A stretch of 64,000 nt of DNA from CAIWAH01 sp964602595 (GCA_964602595.1 CAZRRO010000007.1:124001-188000), one strand, 5' to 3'. Positions 20,891-30,277 are shown, numbered from the stretch's first letter. Made by a program: numbers and translations. Notes: generated by a model not told the origin, from the sequence alone.

Positions 20891-21811
20891 ATGACACCCG
20901 CTTCCCTGCTCATCCTCCAAAACGGCCTGGAAGTCGGCCCGTTTCCCGCCGAGGCCGTCCGTGAGATGCTCGCCGCAGGTTCACTGTCGCCGCAGGACTT
21001 CGCCTGGGCGGAAGGCATGCCGGAATGGGTGCCGCTGGAGGCGCTGTTTCCGGGAGTGGAGGCCGCCGCCGCGCCGGCCCCGGCGCCGGTTGCGGCTAAA
21101 CCGTGGCCGGGCGTTGCTTCCGAACGGTCCTTCGCCAGCTTCGTCGGGGATGCGTTCAGTTATCCGTTCCGCGGCGATGGACTGATCATCCTCGGCACCG
21201 GAACCGTCGTGTTCACCGTGGTCGGGGCGGTCCCGAAATTCGGCCTCTTCGGCCTGGCGCTTTCGATCGGGATGTGGGGTTACCTGCTGCTCATGCTCCA
21301 GTCGGTGATTCATGGCACCGCCCAAGGTGAGGATACGCTGCCGCGCTGGCCCTCGATGACCGACAAGGGCGAACTCTTGGAGAAATGGTTCCAATGGCTG
21401 GCGACGGTCGCGCTGTGCTTCGGTCCGGCGTTTGCCGTGCTGACGATCGCGGAGGCGAACCACCGCACGGTCCCCGAGTCCGACCTGCTGTTGGCCGGCG
21501 GACTGGGCTTCGTCGGGGCGCTGTATTTCCCGATGGCGGCGCTTGGGGTGGCGATGTTCGACAGCCTGGCCGCCCTCAATCCACTGCTGGTCCTTCGCGC
21601 CATCTTCGCCGTGCCCGCCCACTACCTGCTGACGCTGGTCGTGTTCGCCGGCCTGATCGCGGTGAAGGCCCTGACCGGCGAACTCGCCGATGCCGTGCCG
21701 GGTCTGGGCGTGTTGGTAGATCAGTTTGACGCGCTTTGGTCGGCCTTCTTCCTCTCCCGTGTGCTCGGTGGCCTTTATTACGTGAACCGCCTGAAGTTGG
21801 GCTGGTTCTGA
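20891..21811 (+). CDS. GYF-domain membrane protein
   Basis: A 306-residue protein. Residues about 6-54 match the GYF_2 (DUF4339) domain seen in bacterial membrane proteins (LQNGLEVGPFPAEAVREML, SPQDFAWAEGMPEWVPL). An Ala/Pro-rich linker follows, and from about residue 100 there are five or six hydrophobic segments (GLIILGTGTVVFTVVGAV, LALSIGMWGYLLLMLQSV, LATVALCFGPAFAVLTI, and others). GYF_2 domains bind proline-rich peptides or lipids. The partner is unknown. The gene is divergent from thiG. Confidence 0.82.
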   Translation: MTPASLLILQNGLEVGPFPAEAVREMLAAGSLSPQDFAWAEGMPEWVPLEALFPGVEAAAAPAPAPVAAKPWPGVASERSFASFVGDAFSYPFRGDGLIILGTGTVVFTVVGAVPKFGLFGLALSIGMWGYLLLMLQSVIHGTAQGEDTLPRWPSMTDKGELLEKWFQWLATVALCFGPAFAVLTIAEANHRTVPESDLLLAGGLGFVGALYFPMAALGVAMFDSLAALNPLLVLRAIFAVPAHYLLTLVVFAGLIAVKALTGELADAVPGLGVLVDQFDALWSAFFLSRVLGGLYYVNRLKLGWF

Positions 21812-21934
21812 GAGCGATTTGTTTCCAACCTAGGGAACTGGATCGTCGGAAGCCTGAAGGCACGCCAGGAACCGGTCGTAATCCAGTTCCGGGCTTGCAT
21901 CCCCCGTGCGTTTTCAGCCGGACCAGTTGCCGTC

Positions 21935-23101
21935 GTGAACGCCATCGAAATCATCATCCTCCTGCTCCTACTGGTGCTGGCCGTGCCGGACTTCTGCCGC
22001 CGGCTCGGCCGGCCGGCCCTGGCCAACGCGGGGTATGTGATCTTCGGCGTCACAGTCGGTCCGCTGCTCGGCGAGGACGTGCAGACCATGCTGCATCAGG
22101 CGGGCAAGGTGGGATTCCTCCTGCTGCTTTTCGAGGTCGGCCTCGAAATTGAATTGCCCGCCTGGCGCCGGTTGCTGGCGCCGGGACGGTTCGCCGCGAT
22201 GTGGGTGCTGGCGCAGGCGCCACTGGTCATGGGCTGCGCCCACCTCACGGGGCTGGGCTTGGCCGAATCCGTGTTGGCGACCACGGCGCTGACGAGCTGC
22301 GCGTTGGGCATGGCCTACGGAGCCTGGAAGACCTATCCCGCGGTTACCCCGGAGCGGCACGCGTTCCTGCTCCTGGCCATGATCGCGCTGGAAGTTCAGG
22401 CCATCGTCGGCCTTTCGGTCGGGGGCTCAATCCTCGAGACGGGATTCAAATGGACGCTGGTGCCCACGGTCCTGGGCACGTTACTGGTCCTCGGCGTTGT
22501 TGGGTTGCTGGCGCCGCGCCTGGAGCGGCTGTTCCAGCGGATCCTCGAAACCACCACCCAATGGCGCATCCACTTGCTGATCCTGCTGGTGCTCCTGATC
22601 TGTGCGCTGGCGGAACGGCTGGGCGTTTCCGCGCCCAAGGCGGCCTTTTTCCTCGGCCTGTTCATGAGCCGCCTGGAACACGAATCCCAGCCGTTGGAAC
22701 ACTACGTCGCCCCGCTCAGCCAACGGTTCCTCATTCCGGCCTTCTTCCTCTCCCTCGGGTTGAAAGTGCCCTTGGCCACACTGGGGCAACCATTGGCGTT
22801 GATGGCCGTGGGAACCGCCCTGCTGATTCTGGGGGTGCGCCACCTGCTGCATGCCCGGCTGCTGCGGACCGGCGCCGGCGAACGGGCCTGGTTGTTGTTG
22901 TCGCCCAACCTGACCATGGTGGCGCTGGCCGCCACCACGCTGGTGGAGCACGGGGCATCCCCCGCCAGCTCAAGTTGGCTGCTGTTGACCGGACTGTTCC
23001 TGTCGGTGGGAGCCCTGCTGTTGCTGCCGCCCGCCTCGGCTGAATCCGGGCCGGAAGTTCCCGCCGGCGTTCAGGCCGATTCCAGGACCACGTTGGTGTA
23101 G
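21935..23101 (+). CDS. Cation:proton antiporter (CPA2-type membrane domain)
   Basis: A 388-residue inner-membrane protein with about eleven hydrophobic segments. The LLLLFEVGLEIEL block and the FFLGLFMSRLEHESQPLEHYVAPLSQ region match the sodium/proton exchanger domain of the KefB/CPA2 group. There is no C-terminal TrkA-N (RCK) domain, so it is a short form. The start is GTG 21935. Its 3' end overlaps the convergent RbsD/FucU gene by 31 bp. Confidence 0.88.
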   Translation: MNAIEIIILLLLLVLAVPDFCRRLGRPALANAGYVIFGVTVGPLLGEDVQTMLHQAGKVGFLLLLFEVGLEIELPAWRRLLAPGRFAAMWVLAQAPLVMGCAHLTGLGLAESVLATTALTSCALGMAYGAWKTYPAVTPERHAFLLLAMIALEVQAIVGLSVGGSILETGFKWTLVPTVLGTLLVLGVVGLLAPRLERLFQRILETTTQWRIHLLILLVLLICALAERLGVSAPKAAFFLGLFMSRLEHESQPLEHYVAPLSQRFLIPAFFLSLGLKVPLATLGQPLALMAVGTALLILGVRHLLHARLLRTGAGERAWLLLSPNLTMVALAATTLVEHGASPASSSWLLLTGLFLSVGALLLLPPASAESGPEVPAGVQADSRTTLV

Positions 23102-23460
23102 ATGCGGTGCTCGCCCGTGCGGATGAGGCCAATCGCCTTGGGCACCCGCGCCTTTAGCGCCAGGTGCGGCTCAAACGTCACGGGCGCCCCGCGGAAGGCC
23201 CGCAGGAATTCGGCCTGCACTTCCGGCGGATTGTGCCGCTGAAACTCCTCCGCGATCCACGCGGCGCCGCATTTCCAATTGGCCAGCACCGCATCGAGCA
23301 CCTGCGGCACTGTCGGCACGCCATAGACGAGCGCCAGGTCCACCGTCTCGAGTCCCGGCCACGAGGGGAACATCGAGTCGGCGATCACCAGCGTGTTGGT
23401 GTGCCGGATGCGCGCGAGCAGCGACAGCAGGTGCGGATTCAGGAGGCCGGACTGGAGCAT
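23071..23460 (-). CDS. RbsD/FucU-family protein (sugar mutarotase/pyranase-like)
   Basis: A 129-residue protein resembling D-ribose pyranase and L-fucose mutarotase. The conserved core RIRHTNTLVIADSMFPSWPG contains the catalytic His and Asp (His 19 and Asp 27), and YGVPTVPQVLDAVL follows the family pattern. Known members interconvert sugar anomers for uptake or kinases. No sugar transporter or kinase is close by, so the substrate cannot be guessed. Confidence 0.85.
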   Translation of the reverse strand: MLQSGLLNPHLLSLLARIRHTNTLVIADSMFPSWPGLETVDLALVYGVPTVPQVLDAVLANWKCGAAWIAEEFQRHNPPEVQAEFLRAFRGAPVTFEPHLALKARVPKAIGLIRTGEHRIYTNVVLESA

Positions 23461-23491
23461 GGCCTAGCGAAGCGGGCGGACCGCCGGAACG

Positions 23492-24202
23492 TCAAGCGCT
23501 GGGCGGCTCCCGGTGCGTCACGCGCAGGTAGAAATTCGAATGGCGCAGGAACTCGAAGTCCGTGGGCACGACCTCGAACTTCAAGTGGGCGAGCGACGGA
23601 TTGCCCGGGAACCGCGCGATGTATTCCGAGCGCTTCGCCTCGAACGACACGACCGGATACAGCCGGGCTTCGCCTCTGGTCACCCGCATCAATTCGAGGA
23701 CGGCGCGCCGGTGAAACTCGTAGTCGAACTGCCGCTCGTAGGCGAAGAGCAGGTAGGAAACGAGCGTCAGGTCAAACGCGCCGTCGGTGAAAGGCAGCGC
23801 CGGTAACTGGCCCACGACGTAACGTTCCGGATTCGCCGAAAAGTCGGCGAGGAATCCACGGCAGGCGGATTCCCGGAAGGTCCGCATGCCTTCGGGCGTC
23901 CGGTAGAAGTCCCAGCGATACGTGGGCTTCCCGCGCACGCCGGCCACCACCAGGTCGAGGTCCGCGGCGCACTGCGGCCGGAGATTTTCCGGTGTCCGCG
24001 CGTAGATCGGATCACAGGCCGTCACGTTCAGGCCGGCGGCGTTTGCCTCGGCGCAGAACGAGCTGACGCCGGCTGCCACGTCGAGCACTCGCCGGCCGCG
24101 CCACGATTCGAGGTCGAGCGCGAAGTAGCGGCGGTATTCCTCGAGCGTGCGGCCTAGCAACACCACCCGGTCGAGTTGCAAGCCCTGCGGCGAGTTCCCC
24201 AT
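23492..24202 (-). CDS. Class I SAM-dependent methyltransferase
   Basis: A 236-residue protein with SAM motif I RRVLDVAAGVSSFCAEANAAG at about residues 37-57 and the acidic residue of motif II in ACDPIYAR. Later segments (GQLPALPFTDGAFDLTLVSYLLFAY) match motifs III-IV of methyltransferases that read a residue-level change. The substrate is not evident. It lies 10 bp after agmatine deiminase on the same strand and 31 bp before the RbsD/FucU gene, so the three may be co-transcribed. Confidence 0.85.
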   Translation of the reverse strand: MGNSPQGLQLDRVVLLGRTLEEYRRYFALDLESWRGRRVLDVAAGVSSFCAEANAAGLNVTACDPIYARTPENLRPQCAADLDLVVAGVRGKPTYRWDFYRTPEGMRTFRESACRGFLADFSANPERYVVGQLPALPFTDGAFDLTLVSYLLFAYERQFDYEFHRRAVLELMRVTRGEARLYPVVSFEAKRSEYIARFPGNPSLAHLKFEVVPTDFEFLRHSNFYLRVTHREPPSA

Positions 24203-24212
24203 GGGCGACGGA

Positions 24213-25265
24213 CTAGGCGGGTTCCTGCTGGCTAATGCAATGGAACGAGCCCAGCCCCCAGATCAGGTCGGAGGAATCGATGCCCACGACTTTCCGGTCC
24301 GGGAATTCGCGCTGGAGGATTTCGAGGGCGCGCGCGTCGTTCGCATGCCGGTAGGTCGGCACGATCACCTGGCGGTTCGCGATGTAGAAATTGGCGTAGC
24401 TCGCCGGCAGCCGTTGGTCCTCGCATTCGACGAGGCCGGGCATCGGTAGCTCCACGATGCGGAGCAGTTGGCCGTCCTGATCCTTCATGTTGCGCAGGCG
24501 ATGCAGGTTCTCCTGCAACAGGCCGTAGTTCTCGTCCTGCGGATCCTCCTCCACGACCGTGACGACGGTGGTCGGGTTCACGAAGCGGGTGAGGTCGTCA
24601 ATGTGCCCGTCGGTATCGTCGCCCACGATGCCGTCGCCCAGCCACAGGATGTGCCGCACGCCGAGGTAATCGCGGAGGTAATGCTCGATCTGTTCCTTGG
24701 ACAGGTGCGGGTTACGATTGGGATTCAGCAGGCAGGCCTCGGTGGTCAGGAGCGTGCCGGCGCCATTCACCTCCAGCGAGCCGCCTTCCATCACGATGCC
24801 TGGGCTGAACAGCGGGAGTCCGCGCAACTGGGCGACGTGCTGGGGCACCGCGTCGTCGAGGTCGAACGGCGGATACTTGCCACCCCAGGCATTGTAACCC
24901 CAGTCGACGATGGCCCGGTCGCGGCCGGCCGCGCTGTCGCGGGTGACGAAAATCGGCCCGTGGTCGCGGCACCAGGGTTCGTAGCTTGGAAAATGGTGGA
25001 AGCCGACTCGTTCGAGCGGAACGTGGTGTTTCCGGAGCACTTGGCGGATGCCCTCCGCCATGTCGTCGTGCCACACGTTGATCTGCACGGTTTCGTGCTG
25101 CGTGAGGTGGAAGATGAACTGCGCGTAAACGTCGGGCACCGGCTCGTAGCGGCCGGGAAAACTGATGCCCTCGGGCCGGGGCCACGTCAGCCAGGTGGCG
25201 ACGTGGGGTTCCCATTCGGCGGGCATGCGATAACCGAGTTCGCGGGGCGTTTGTGCACTGCTCAT
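24213..25265 (-). CDS. aguA: Agmatine deiminase / peptidylarginine deiminase-family protein
   Basis: A 350-residue enzyme of the guanidino-modifying superfamily that hydrolyses agmatine to N-carbamoylputrescine and ammonia. Diagnostic parts are WCRDHGPIFV, GGSLEVNG, DGHIDDLTRF and the nucleophile Cys343 in GLGSFHCISQQ near the C-terminus. The next enzyme, N-carbamoylputrescine amidase (aguB), is absent from the window. The gene name is therefore a family-level call. Confidence 0.9.
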   Translation of the reverse strand: MSSAQTPRELGYRMPAEWEPHVATWLTWPRPEGISFPGRYEPVPDVYAQFIFHLTQHETVQINVWHDDMAEGIRQVLRKHHVPLERVGFHHFPSYEPWCRDHGPIFVTRDSAAGRDRAIVDWGYNAWGGKYPPFDLDDAVPQHVAQLRGLPLFSPGIVMEGGSLEVNGAGTLLTTEACLLNPNRNPHLSKEQIEHYLRDYLGVRHILWLGDGIVGDDTDGHIDDLTRFVNPTTVVTVVEEDPQDENYGLLQENLHRLRNMKDQDGQLLRIVELPMPGLVECEDQRLPASYANFYIANRQVIVPTYRHANDARALEILQREFPDRKVVGIDSSDLIWGLGSFHCISQQEPA

Positions 25266-25379
25266 GGCGCGCCGCAGGAGTTACGCGAATCCGTCGCCGG
25301 AGGGAATGCCCAATCGGTCCGGCCGGAATGCGGCCTAACTTCAATCTGGGCGATCCGCGACCAACCTTTGGCCGCCGCC

Positions 25380-26837
25380 CTACGCCGAGTAATCCAGATA
25401 CACCGTCTTGCTGCGGGTGTAGAAGTCGAGCGCGGCGGTTCCCTGTTCGCGGAACGAGTCCGTGCTGCTCTGCTTCACGCCGCCGAAAGGCGCCTGCAGG
25501 GCGAGGCCGGTGGAGATCTGGTTCACCTTCACCACGCCCACCTCGATGCGCTCGGCGTATTGCATCGCCCGCTTGAAGTCGCGTGTCACCACGCTGGCGC
25601 TGAGGCCGTATTGGACGCCGTTCGCGACCGTGATGGCTTCGTCAAAGCTGTCCACCGCGAGGATCGCGACCACCGGGCCGAAGACCTCTTCCTGCGCGAT
25701 CTTCATTGCGGGCGTCACGTTGCCGAGGATGGCCGGCTGCATGAACCACCCGTGGGCGAACTCACCGTCGGTCAGGCGCGCGCCGCCCCAGAGGAGTTCC
25801 GCGCCCTCGGCCTGGGCTTGTTTGATGGCGTCGAGGTTGCCCTGAAGTTCCGCCTCGTTGACGGCCGGACCCATCTGCGCGCCGGGCGTGAGGCCGGGGG
25901 CGATTTTCCACGCCTTGGCCGCCGCGATGAGCTTCTCCGTGAAGGCCGGGAGGACGGACCGCTCCACGATCACGCGGCTCGTGGCGGTGCACGCCTGACC
26001 GGTCAGGCCGAACCCGGCGATGGTCACCAGCTTGGCCGCGAGGTCGAGGTCCGCGTCGGCCAGCACGATGGTCGGGTTCTTGGAACCCATCTCCAACTGG
26101 CAGCGAATCATGCGCGGCGCGACCGCCTGGTAGAGCGCGGAACCGACCGCGTGCGATCCCGTGAAGCTCAGCGCCGTCACCGCCTTGTTCGCCGCGATCT
26201 CGGCGCCGAACGCGCGGCCCTCGCCAGTCACGACGTTCAACACGCCTGCCGGCAGGCCGGCTTCGTGCAGCACCTTCGCCACTTCCAGCGTCATCGCGGG
26301 CGCCTGCGAGGCGGGCTTGAGGACGACCGTGTTTCCGCAGAGCAATGCCGGGGCGAGCTTCCAGACGGGGATGGCGATGGGGAAATTCCACGGCGTGATC
26401 AACGCGACGACGCCGAGCGGCTCGCGGCGCGTGAACATCAGGTTGCCGGGCAGATCATGCGGGATGACCTGTCCGCCGACCGTGTAGCTGAGCCCGCCGT
26501 AGAAGCGGAAGATGTCGGCCGCGCGCTGCACCTCACCGGTCGCTTCGGTGAGTGTCTTGCCTTCCTCGCGCACGAGCAGTTCTGCCAGCTCGGCCTTGCG
26601 GGCTTCGAGCAGTTGCGACGCCTTGGAAAGAATCCGCCCGCGCGCCACGGGCGTGGTGGCCGCCCACTTCGGGAACGCCGCCTGCGCCGCCGCGACCGCC
26701 GCCACGGCGTCCTCACGACCGCCGGCCGCGTAGGTGGCGACGGTTTCGCGGGTGTCGGCGGGGTTGGTCGTGGTGAACGTCTTGCCGCTGGCGGCGGGGA
26801 CGGATTGGCCGTAGAGGAACAGGTCGTAACGCTTCAT
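25380..26837 (-). CDS. NAD(P)-dependent aldehyde dehydrogenase family protein
   Basis: A 485-residue enzyme. The catalytic Cys283 is in GQACTATSRVIVE, the general base Glu249 is in CQLEMGSKNPTIV, and Asn151 lies in ITPWNFPIAIPVWK. The QLEMGSKNPTIVLADADL stretch resembles alpha-ketoglutaric semialdehyde dehydrogenases of sugar-acid catabolism, but succinate-semialdehyde or other aldehydes are also possible. ATG 26837 is preferred over an upstream in-frame start at 26894. It lies upstream of agmatine deiminase on the same strand with 114 bp between. Confidence 0.92.
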   Translation of the reverse strand: MKRYDLFLYGQSVPAASGKTFTTTNPADTRETVATYAAGGREDAVAAVAAAQAAFPKWAATTPVARGRILSKASQLLEARKAELAELLVREEGKTLTEATGEVQRAADIFRFYGGLSYTVGGQVIPHDLPGNLMFTRREPLGVVALITPWNFPIAIPVWKLAPALLCGNTVVLKPASQAPAMTLEVAKVLHEAGLPAGVLNVVTGEGRAFGAEIAANKAVTALSFTGSHAVGSALYQAVAPRMIRCQLEMGSKNPTIVLADADLDLAAKLVTIAGFGLTGQACTATSRVIVERSVLPAFTEKLIAAAKAWKIAPGLTPGAQMGPAVNEAELQGNLDAIKQAQAEGAELLWGGARLTDGEFAHGWFMQPAILGNVTPAMKIAQEEVFGPVVAILAVDSFDEAITVANGVQYGLSASVVTRDFKRAMQYAERIEVGVVKVNQISTGLALQAPFGGVKQSSTDSFREQGTAALDFYTRSKTVYLDYSA

Positions 26838-26912
26838 GCCCGCGAGCATACGGGCTCCGGCTAGGCGGGGAACGCCAATTCTTGCGTCGGCCACGGACCA
26901 GAATGGCGGCTT

Positions 26913-27830
26913 CTAGAACAGAATGCTCTCAATGAAGGTCGCCAGAGGCTCCGGCTGCTTCCGATTCTTGCGGACGACGACTGCGAGCTCGCGGCTGAAG
27001 CGCGGATGGACGGCGATGCGCCGGACTTTTCGACGGTCACCGTAAAGCGCGAGCACGCGTTGTGGCACGAAACTGCAGCCCAGCCCCAAGGCGACCAAGT
27101 TCACAATCACGTCGAAGCTGTCGAGTTCGATGGCCGGGCTGATTTCCAATCCCTGCGTTCGGAGCCACGCGTGCAGTTTGGTTCCGGTCGTTCCCCGGCG
27201 ATCGATGAGGAGCCATCTTTCCGCGGCGAGGCGTTTGCGCAGGGTTCGCAGTTGGGTTGGACCGGAGGCTGAGGTCAGCTTGCTGTCGGGTGGAGCAATC
27301 ACGACAAACTCGTCCGCAAACCGGTGGGTCGCAGTGAGCGTTCCGGGCAGCCGCGACGGGACGGCCAGTAAGCCAGTATCCAGCGTCTTGGCCTCAAGTG
27401 CGCTGATGATTTCGTCGCCGCTGAGCTGTTGCACGTGGAGCTGGACGGCCGGCATCCGCTTGCGAAAGGCGAAAAAAAAGCCGGGAAAACAAGCGAGACC
27501 GATGCTCCGGTCCACCGCCACCCGCAGCGTCTGCGGGATGAGCGCGAAATCTTGCCGGAGCTGCTGCAGCGTCGCTTCCGCCGCGGCGAGGATAGGCTTG
27601 GACTTCTCGTAAAGCAGCCGGCCGGCCGGCGTAAGGCCAACCCGGCGGGTGGTGCGCTCGAACAGGGGGACGCCCAGTTGGTTTTCCACCCCGCGGATCT
27701 GCCGCGTCATGGCGCTTTGGGTGAGCCCCGCCTTCTGGCCCGCGCGGGTGAAGCTGCCTTCCTCCGCGACGAGATGAAACAGGCCCAGCTCGTAGAGATC
27801 AAAGGGAACGGTGGCGAGGAAGTCGCTCAT
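26913..27830 (-). CDS. LysR-family transcriptional regulator
   Basis: A 305-residue protein. The N-terminal helix-turn-helix reads FHLVAEEGSFTRAGQKAGLTQSAMTRQI, and the rest is the periplasmic-binding-like effector domain. It is divergent from a ferredoxin and an esterase-like gene, with 104 bp between the starts. By the usual LysR arrangement it probably controls that pair as well as itself. Confidence 0.93.
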   Translation of the reverse strand: MSDFLATVPFDLYELGLFHLVAEEGSFTRAGQKAGLTQSAMTRQIRGVENQLGVPLFERTTRRVGLTPAGRLLYEKSKPILAAAEATLQQLRQDFALIPQTLRVAVDRSIGLACFPGFFFAFRKRMPAVQLHVQQLSGDEIISALEAKTLDTGLLAVPSRLPGTLTATHRFADEFVVIAPPDSKLTSASGPTQLRTLRKRLAAERWLLIDRRGTTGTKLHAWLRTQGLEISPAIELDSFDVIVNLVALGLGCSFVPQRVLALYGDRRKVRRIAVHPRFSRELAVVVRKNRKQPEPLATFIESILF

Positions 27831-27849
27831 GTAGCAATGGCATCAGTGT

Positions 27850-27876
27850 AATTGGGGTAATGCATTTCACGCAATT
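27850..27876. promoter_or_regulatory. Dyad-symmetric AT-rich site between the LysR gene and the ferredoxin (candidate operator)
   Basis: A perfect 8-bp palindrome AATGCATT is flanked on both sides by AATT at 5 and 6 bases. In this GC-rich genome such an AT-rich dyad in a divergent LysR intergenic region stands out. It is an inference that LysR binds here. Confidence 0.35.
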
Positions 27877-27934
27877 CAGGATCGGACGGAACGTCTGCCC
27901 AACGACCACCGAGTCGCCACCGAAAGCAAACACT

Positions 27935-28219
27935 ATGGCCAACCCCTCATCCCGGCTGCCGGAGAACCTGCCCGGAGCCTTCTTTGTCACCAGCGACTGC
28001 ATCGACTGCGACCTGTGCCGACAGGAGGCGCCGACGATCTATCAACGGAAGACTGACATCAGCTACTCCGTGGTGATCCACCAACCCGCGACCGAGGCAG
28101 AGTTTCATCAGGCCCGGGCCGGTCTGGAAGGTTGCCCGGTCGATGCCATAGGCATGGACCAGACTGCCCTCAGCCCGGCGTTGTCCCGATTCGTGGAGTC
28201 GGCGCAGACTCCGGCGTGA
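27935..28219 (+). CDS. Ferredoxin, single [4Fe-4S] cluster type
   Basis: A 94-residue soluble electron carrier. The cluster ligands are CIDCDLC and a distant Cys in EGCPVDAIG, the arrangement of one [4Fe-4S] cluster (CxxCxxC...CP). ATG 27935 is preferred over an in-frame ATG at 27860, which would lie in the regulatory region. Its TGA shares a base with the ATG of the next gene (TGATG), so the two are translationally coupled. The redox partner is unknown. Confidence 0.9.
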   Translation: MANPSSRLPENLPGAFFVTSDCIDCDLCRQEAPTIYQRKTDISYSVVIHQPATEAEFHQARAGLEGCPVDAIGMDQTALSPALSRFVESAQTPA

Positions 28220-30189
28220 TGTTCGCCCGATTCCTTCTGCCGATCGCTGGCTTGTTCCTGTCGCCGTGGCTGTTCGCCGCGCCGGCGCCGCGCGGTGGCG
28301 TTCCGCCGTCGGGAATCCCGGTGCCGGAAACCGTCCGGCAGGAACTCGCCGCGGGCGCGGCCGAGCTGGGCCGGCAGATCGCCACGCTGCGGTCGACGAC
28401 GAATCCGCTGGCGCAGGACCTGTGGCCCGATGTCGCGGTGTTGCACAAGGCGGTGGACTGGGCGCTGCGCTACGACGAGTTCCACGCAACGAACCAGTTT
28501 GCCCAGGCGCGCGAGCTGCTTCGGCTGGGCCATGAACGCGCCGCGCAACTCGCCAGCGGAAACGACCCGTGGACGCGCCAGACCGGGCTCGTGGTGCGGG
28601 GGTTCGTGTCGCGGATCGACGATTCGGTGCAGCCCTACGGCGTAGTGGTGCCCACCAACTGGGTGGCGGGCGGATCGGCGCTACGCTTGGACGTGTGGCT
28701 GGCGGGCCGCGACGAAAAACGCACGGAGCTGAAATTCCTTAGCGAACGGCTGCGGTCGAAGGGGGACTTCGCGCCGGCGGACACAGTGGTCGTGCATCCC
28801 TACGGCCGCTATTGCAACGCCTACAAGTTTGCCGGCGAAACCGATGTGTTCGAGGCGACCCAACGCGCTCAACGCGCCTATGGCACCGATCCCCATCGGC
28901 GGGCGATCCGGGGGTTCTCCATGGGCGGTGGCGGGACCTGGCACCTGGCGGCGCACTTTCCCGGTTTCTGGCGGGCCGCGGCGCCGGGCGCGGGCTTTGT
29001 GGATACGCCGGGTTACATCGGAATCCTCTCGAAACCACCGTTGCCGCCGCCGTGGGAGCAAACCCTGTGGCGGCTTTACGACGTGCCGGGCTACGCCGCG
29101 AATTTCCGCCACCTCGACGTCATCGCCTACAGCGGCGAACTCGACCGGCAGAAGCTCGCCGCTGACACGATGGCCGTCGCGCTGCGGCGCGAGGGAATGG
29201 AATTGCGTCACCTCGTCGGACCTGGCGTGGAGCACAAATACGAACCCGCCACCAAGGCGGAACTGGCGCGCCAGTTCGATGCTGTGATGGCGACGGCGAA
29301 GGAGCTGGAGCCGCGTCGGATCGAGTTCACGACCTTCACGGCGAAGTATCCGGACCACGGGCAGTTGTCATGGTTCGCCCTCGAACAGTTCCAACGGCAT
29401 TGGGAACCCACCCGGGTGGTGGCGGATGTGATGGCTTCCAATCGAATCGTTGTGCGGACGACCAACGTGGCTGCCTTCCGCCTCGTGGATCCGCCGGGAC
29501 TGGCGGTCGGGGAGGTGTCGGTGGAAATCAACGGCCAGACCGTCAGCGGGTTGGTTCGCCTGGACGAAAAGGATGTCAGCATCTTCAAACCGTCGTTTGA
29601 GCTGCGCGGTCGCCGCTGGCGCGCGGTGGACGGATTTCCAAAACTGCACAAACGCCCAGGGCTCCAAGGGCCGATTGACGACGCGTTCATGCGGCGATTC
29701 CTCGTGGTGCGGCCCACCGGCAAGGCGTGGCATCCGGCGGTGGCGAAGTGGTCCGAGGCTGCACTGGCGCAATTCCTCGTGGACTGGCGGGCACAGTTTC
29801 GCGGCGAAGCGCGCGTGAAGAACGACGTCGAGGTCACCGACCTGGATTGCGAGGGAAGCGATCTGATCCTTTGGGGCGATCCCGGCAGCAATCAGTTGCT
29901 GGAACGGATCCGGCGCAAGCTGCCGGTGGCGTGGAGCCGCTCGACCGTGCGCCTGGGTGCACTGGCGGCTCCGGCGGCGGCCAACGCGCCAGCCTTCATC
30001 TGCCCGAATCCGCTGAACCCCGAGCGTTACGTGGTCGTGAACTCGGGCCACACCTTCGCCGCGTGGAACGGCACAAACGCCCGGCAGACGCCGTGGCTGC
30101 CGGATTGGGCGTTGTTTTCCGTGGGGGCGGCGAGCGAGCCGGCCGTGACTGCGGCCGGCTTCTTCGACGAGACGTGGAAAATCCAATGA
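28219..30189 (+). CDS. Secreted alpha/beta-hydrolase (PHB-depolymerase/prolyl-oligopeptidase-like)
   Basis: A 656-residue exported protein with signal peptide FLLPIAGLFLSPWLFAAP. The nucleophile elbow is GFSMGGGGTWHLAAHFP at about residue 230, and the acid and base regions follow (YSGELD, GVEHKYEP with a His). A C-terminal beta-rich module occupies the last 250 residues. Such proteins are annotated as esterases, PHB depolymerases or prolyl oligopeptidases in PVC genomes; the substrate is unknown. The start overlaps the ferredoxin stop by one base. Confidence 0.85.
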   Translation: MFARFLLPIAGLFLSPWLFAAPAPRGGVPPSGIPVPETVRQELAAGAAELGRQIATLRSTTNPLAQDLWPDVAVLHKAVDWALRYDEFHATNQFAQARELLRLGHERAAQLASGNDPWTRQTGLVVRGFVSRIDDSVQPYGVVVPTNWVAGGSALRLDVWLAGRDEKRTELKFLSERLRSKGDFAPADTVVVHPYGRYCNAYKFAGETDVFEATQRAQRAYGTDPHRRAIRGFSMGGGGTWHLAAHFPGFWRAAAPGAGFVDTPGYIGILSKPPLPPPWEQTLWRLYDVPGYAANFRHLDVIAYSGELDRQKLAADTMAVALRREGMELRHLVGPGVEHKYEPATKAELARQFDAVMATAKELEPRRIEFTTFTAKYPDHGQLSWFALEQFQRHWEPTRVVADVMASNRIVVRTTNVAAFRLVDPPGLAVGEVSVEINGQTVSGLVRLDEKDVSIFKPSFELRGRRWRAVDGFPKLHKRPGLQGPIDDAFMRRFLVVRPTGKAWHPAVAKWSEAALAQFLVDWRAQFRGEARVKNDVEVTDLDCEGSDLILWGDPGSNQLLERIRRKLPVAWSRSTVRLGALAAPAAANAPAFICPNPLNPERYVVVNSGHTFAAWNGTNARQTPWLPDWALFSVGAASEPAVTAAGFFDETWKIQ

Positions 30190-30237
30190 ACGGCAACGTC
30201 GGCGGGCGAGCGGAACACATTTCCGAAAAACTTCGCT

Positions 30238-30265
30238 TTGCACGCCGGCCGGCTTCCGCTACCAA
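30238..30265 (+). promoter_or_regulatory. Putative promoter of tRNA-Val
   Basis: TTGCAC and TACCAA are 16 bases apart and end 12 bases before the tRNA. The block AAAACTTCGCTT just before the -35-like box also occurs before tRNA-Gly. The -10 box is weak. Confidence 0.35.
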
Positions 30266-30277
30266 CTCCGCGCCCGT

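Noticed and set aside
24468..26864. 798-residue plus-strand frame opposite agmatine deiminase and aldehyde dehydrogenase
   Set aside because: The two minus-strand genes have catalytic motifs in place; the long plus frame has only shadow composition.
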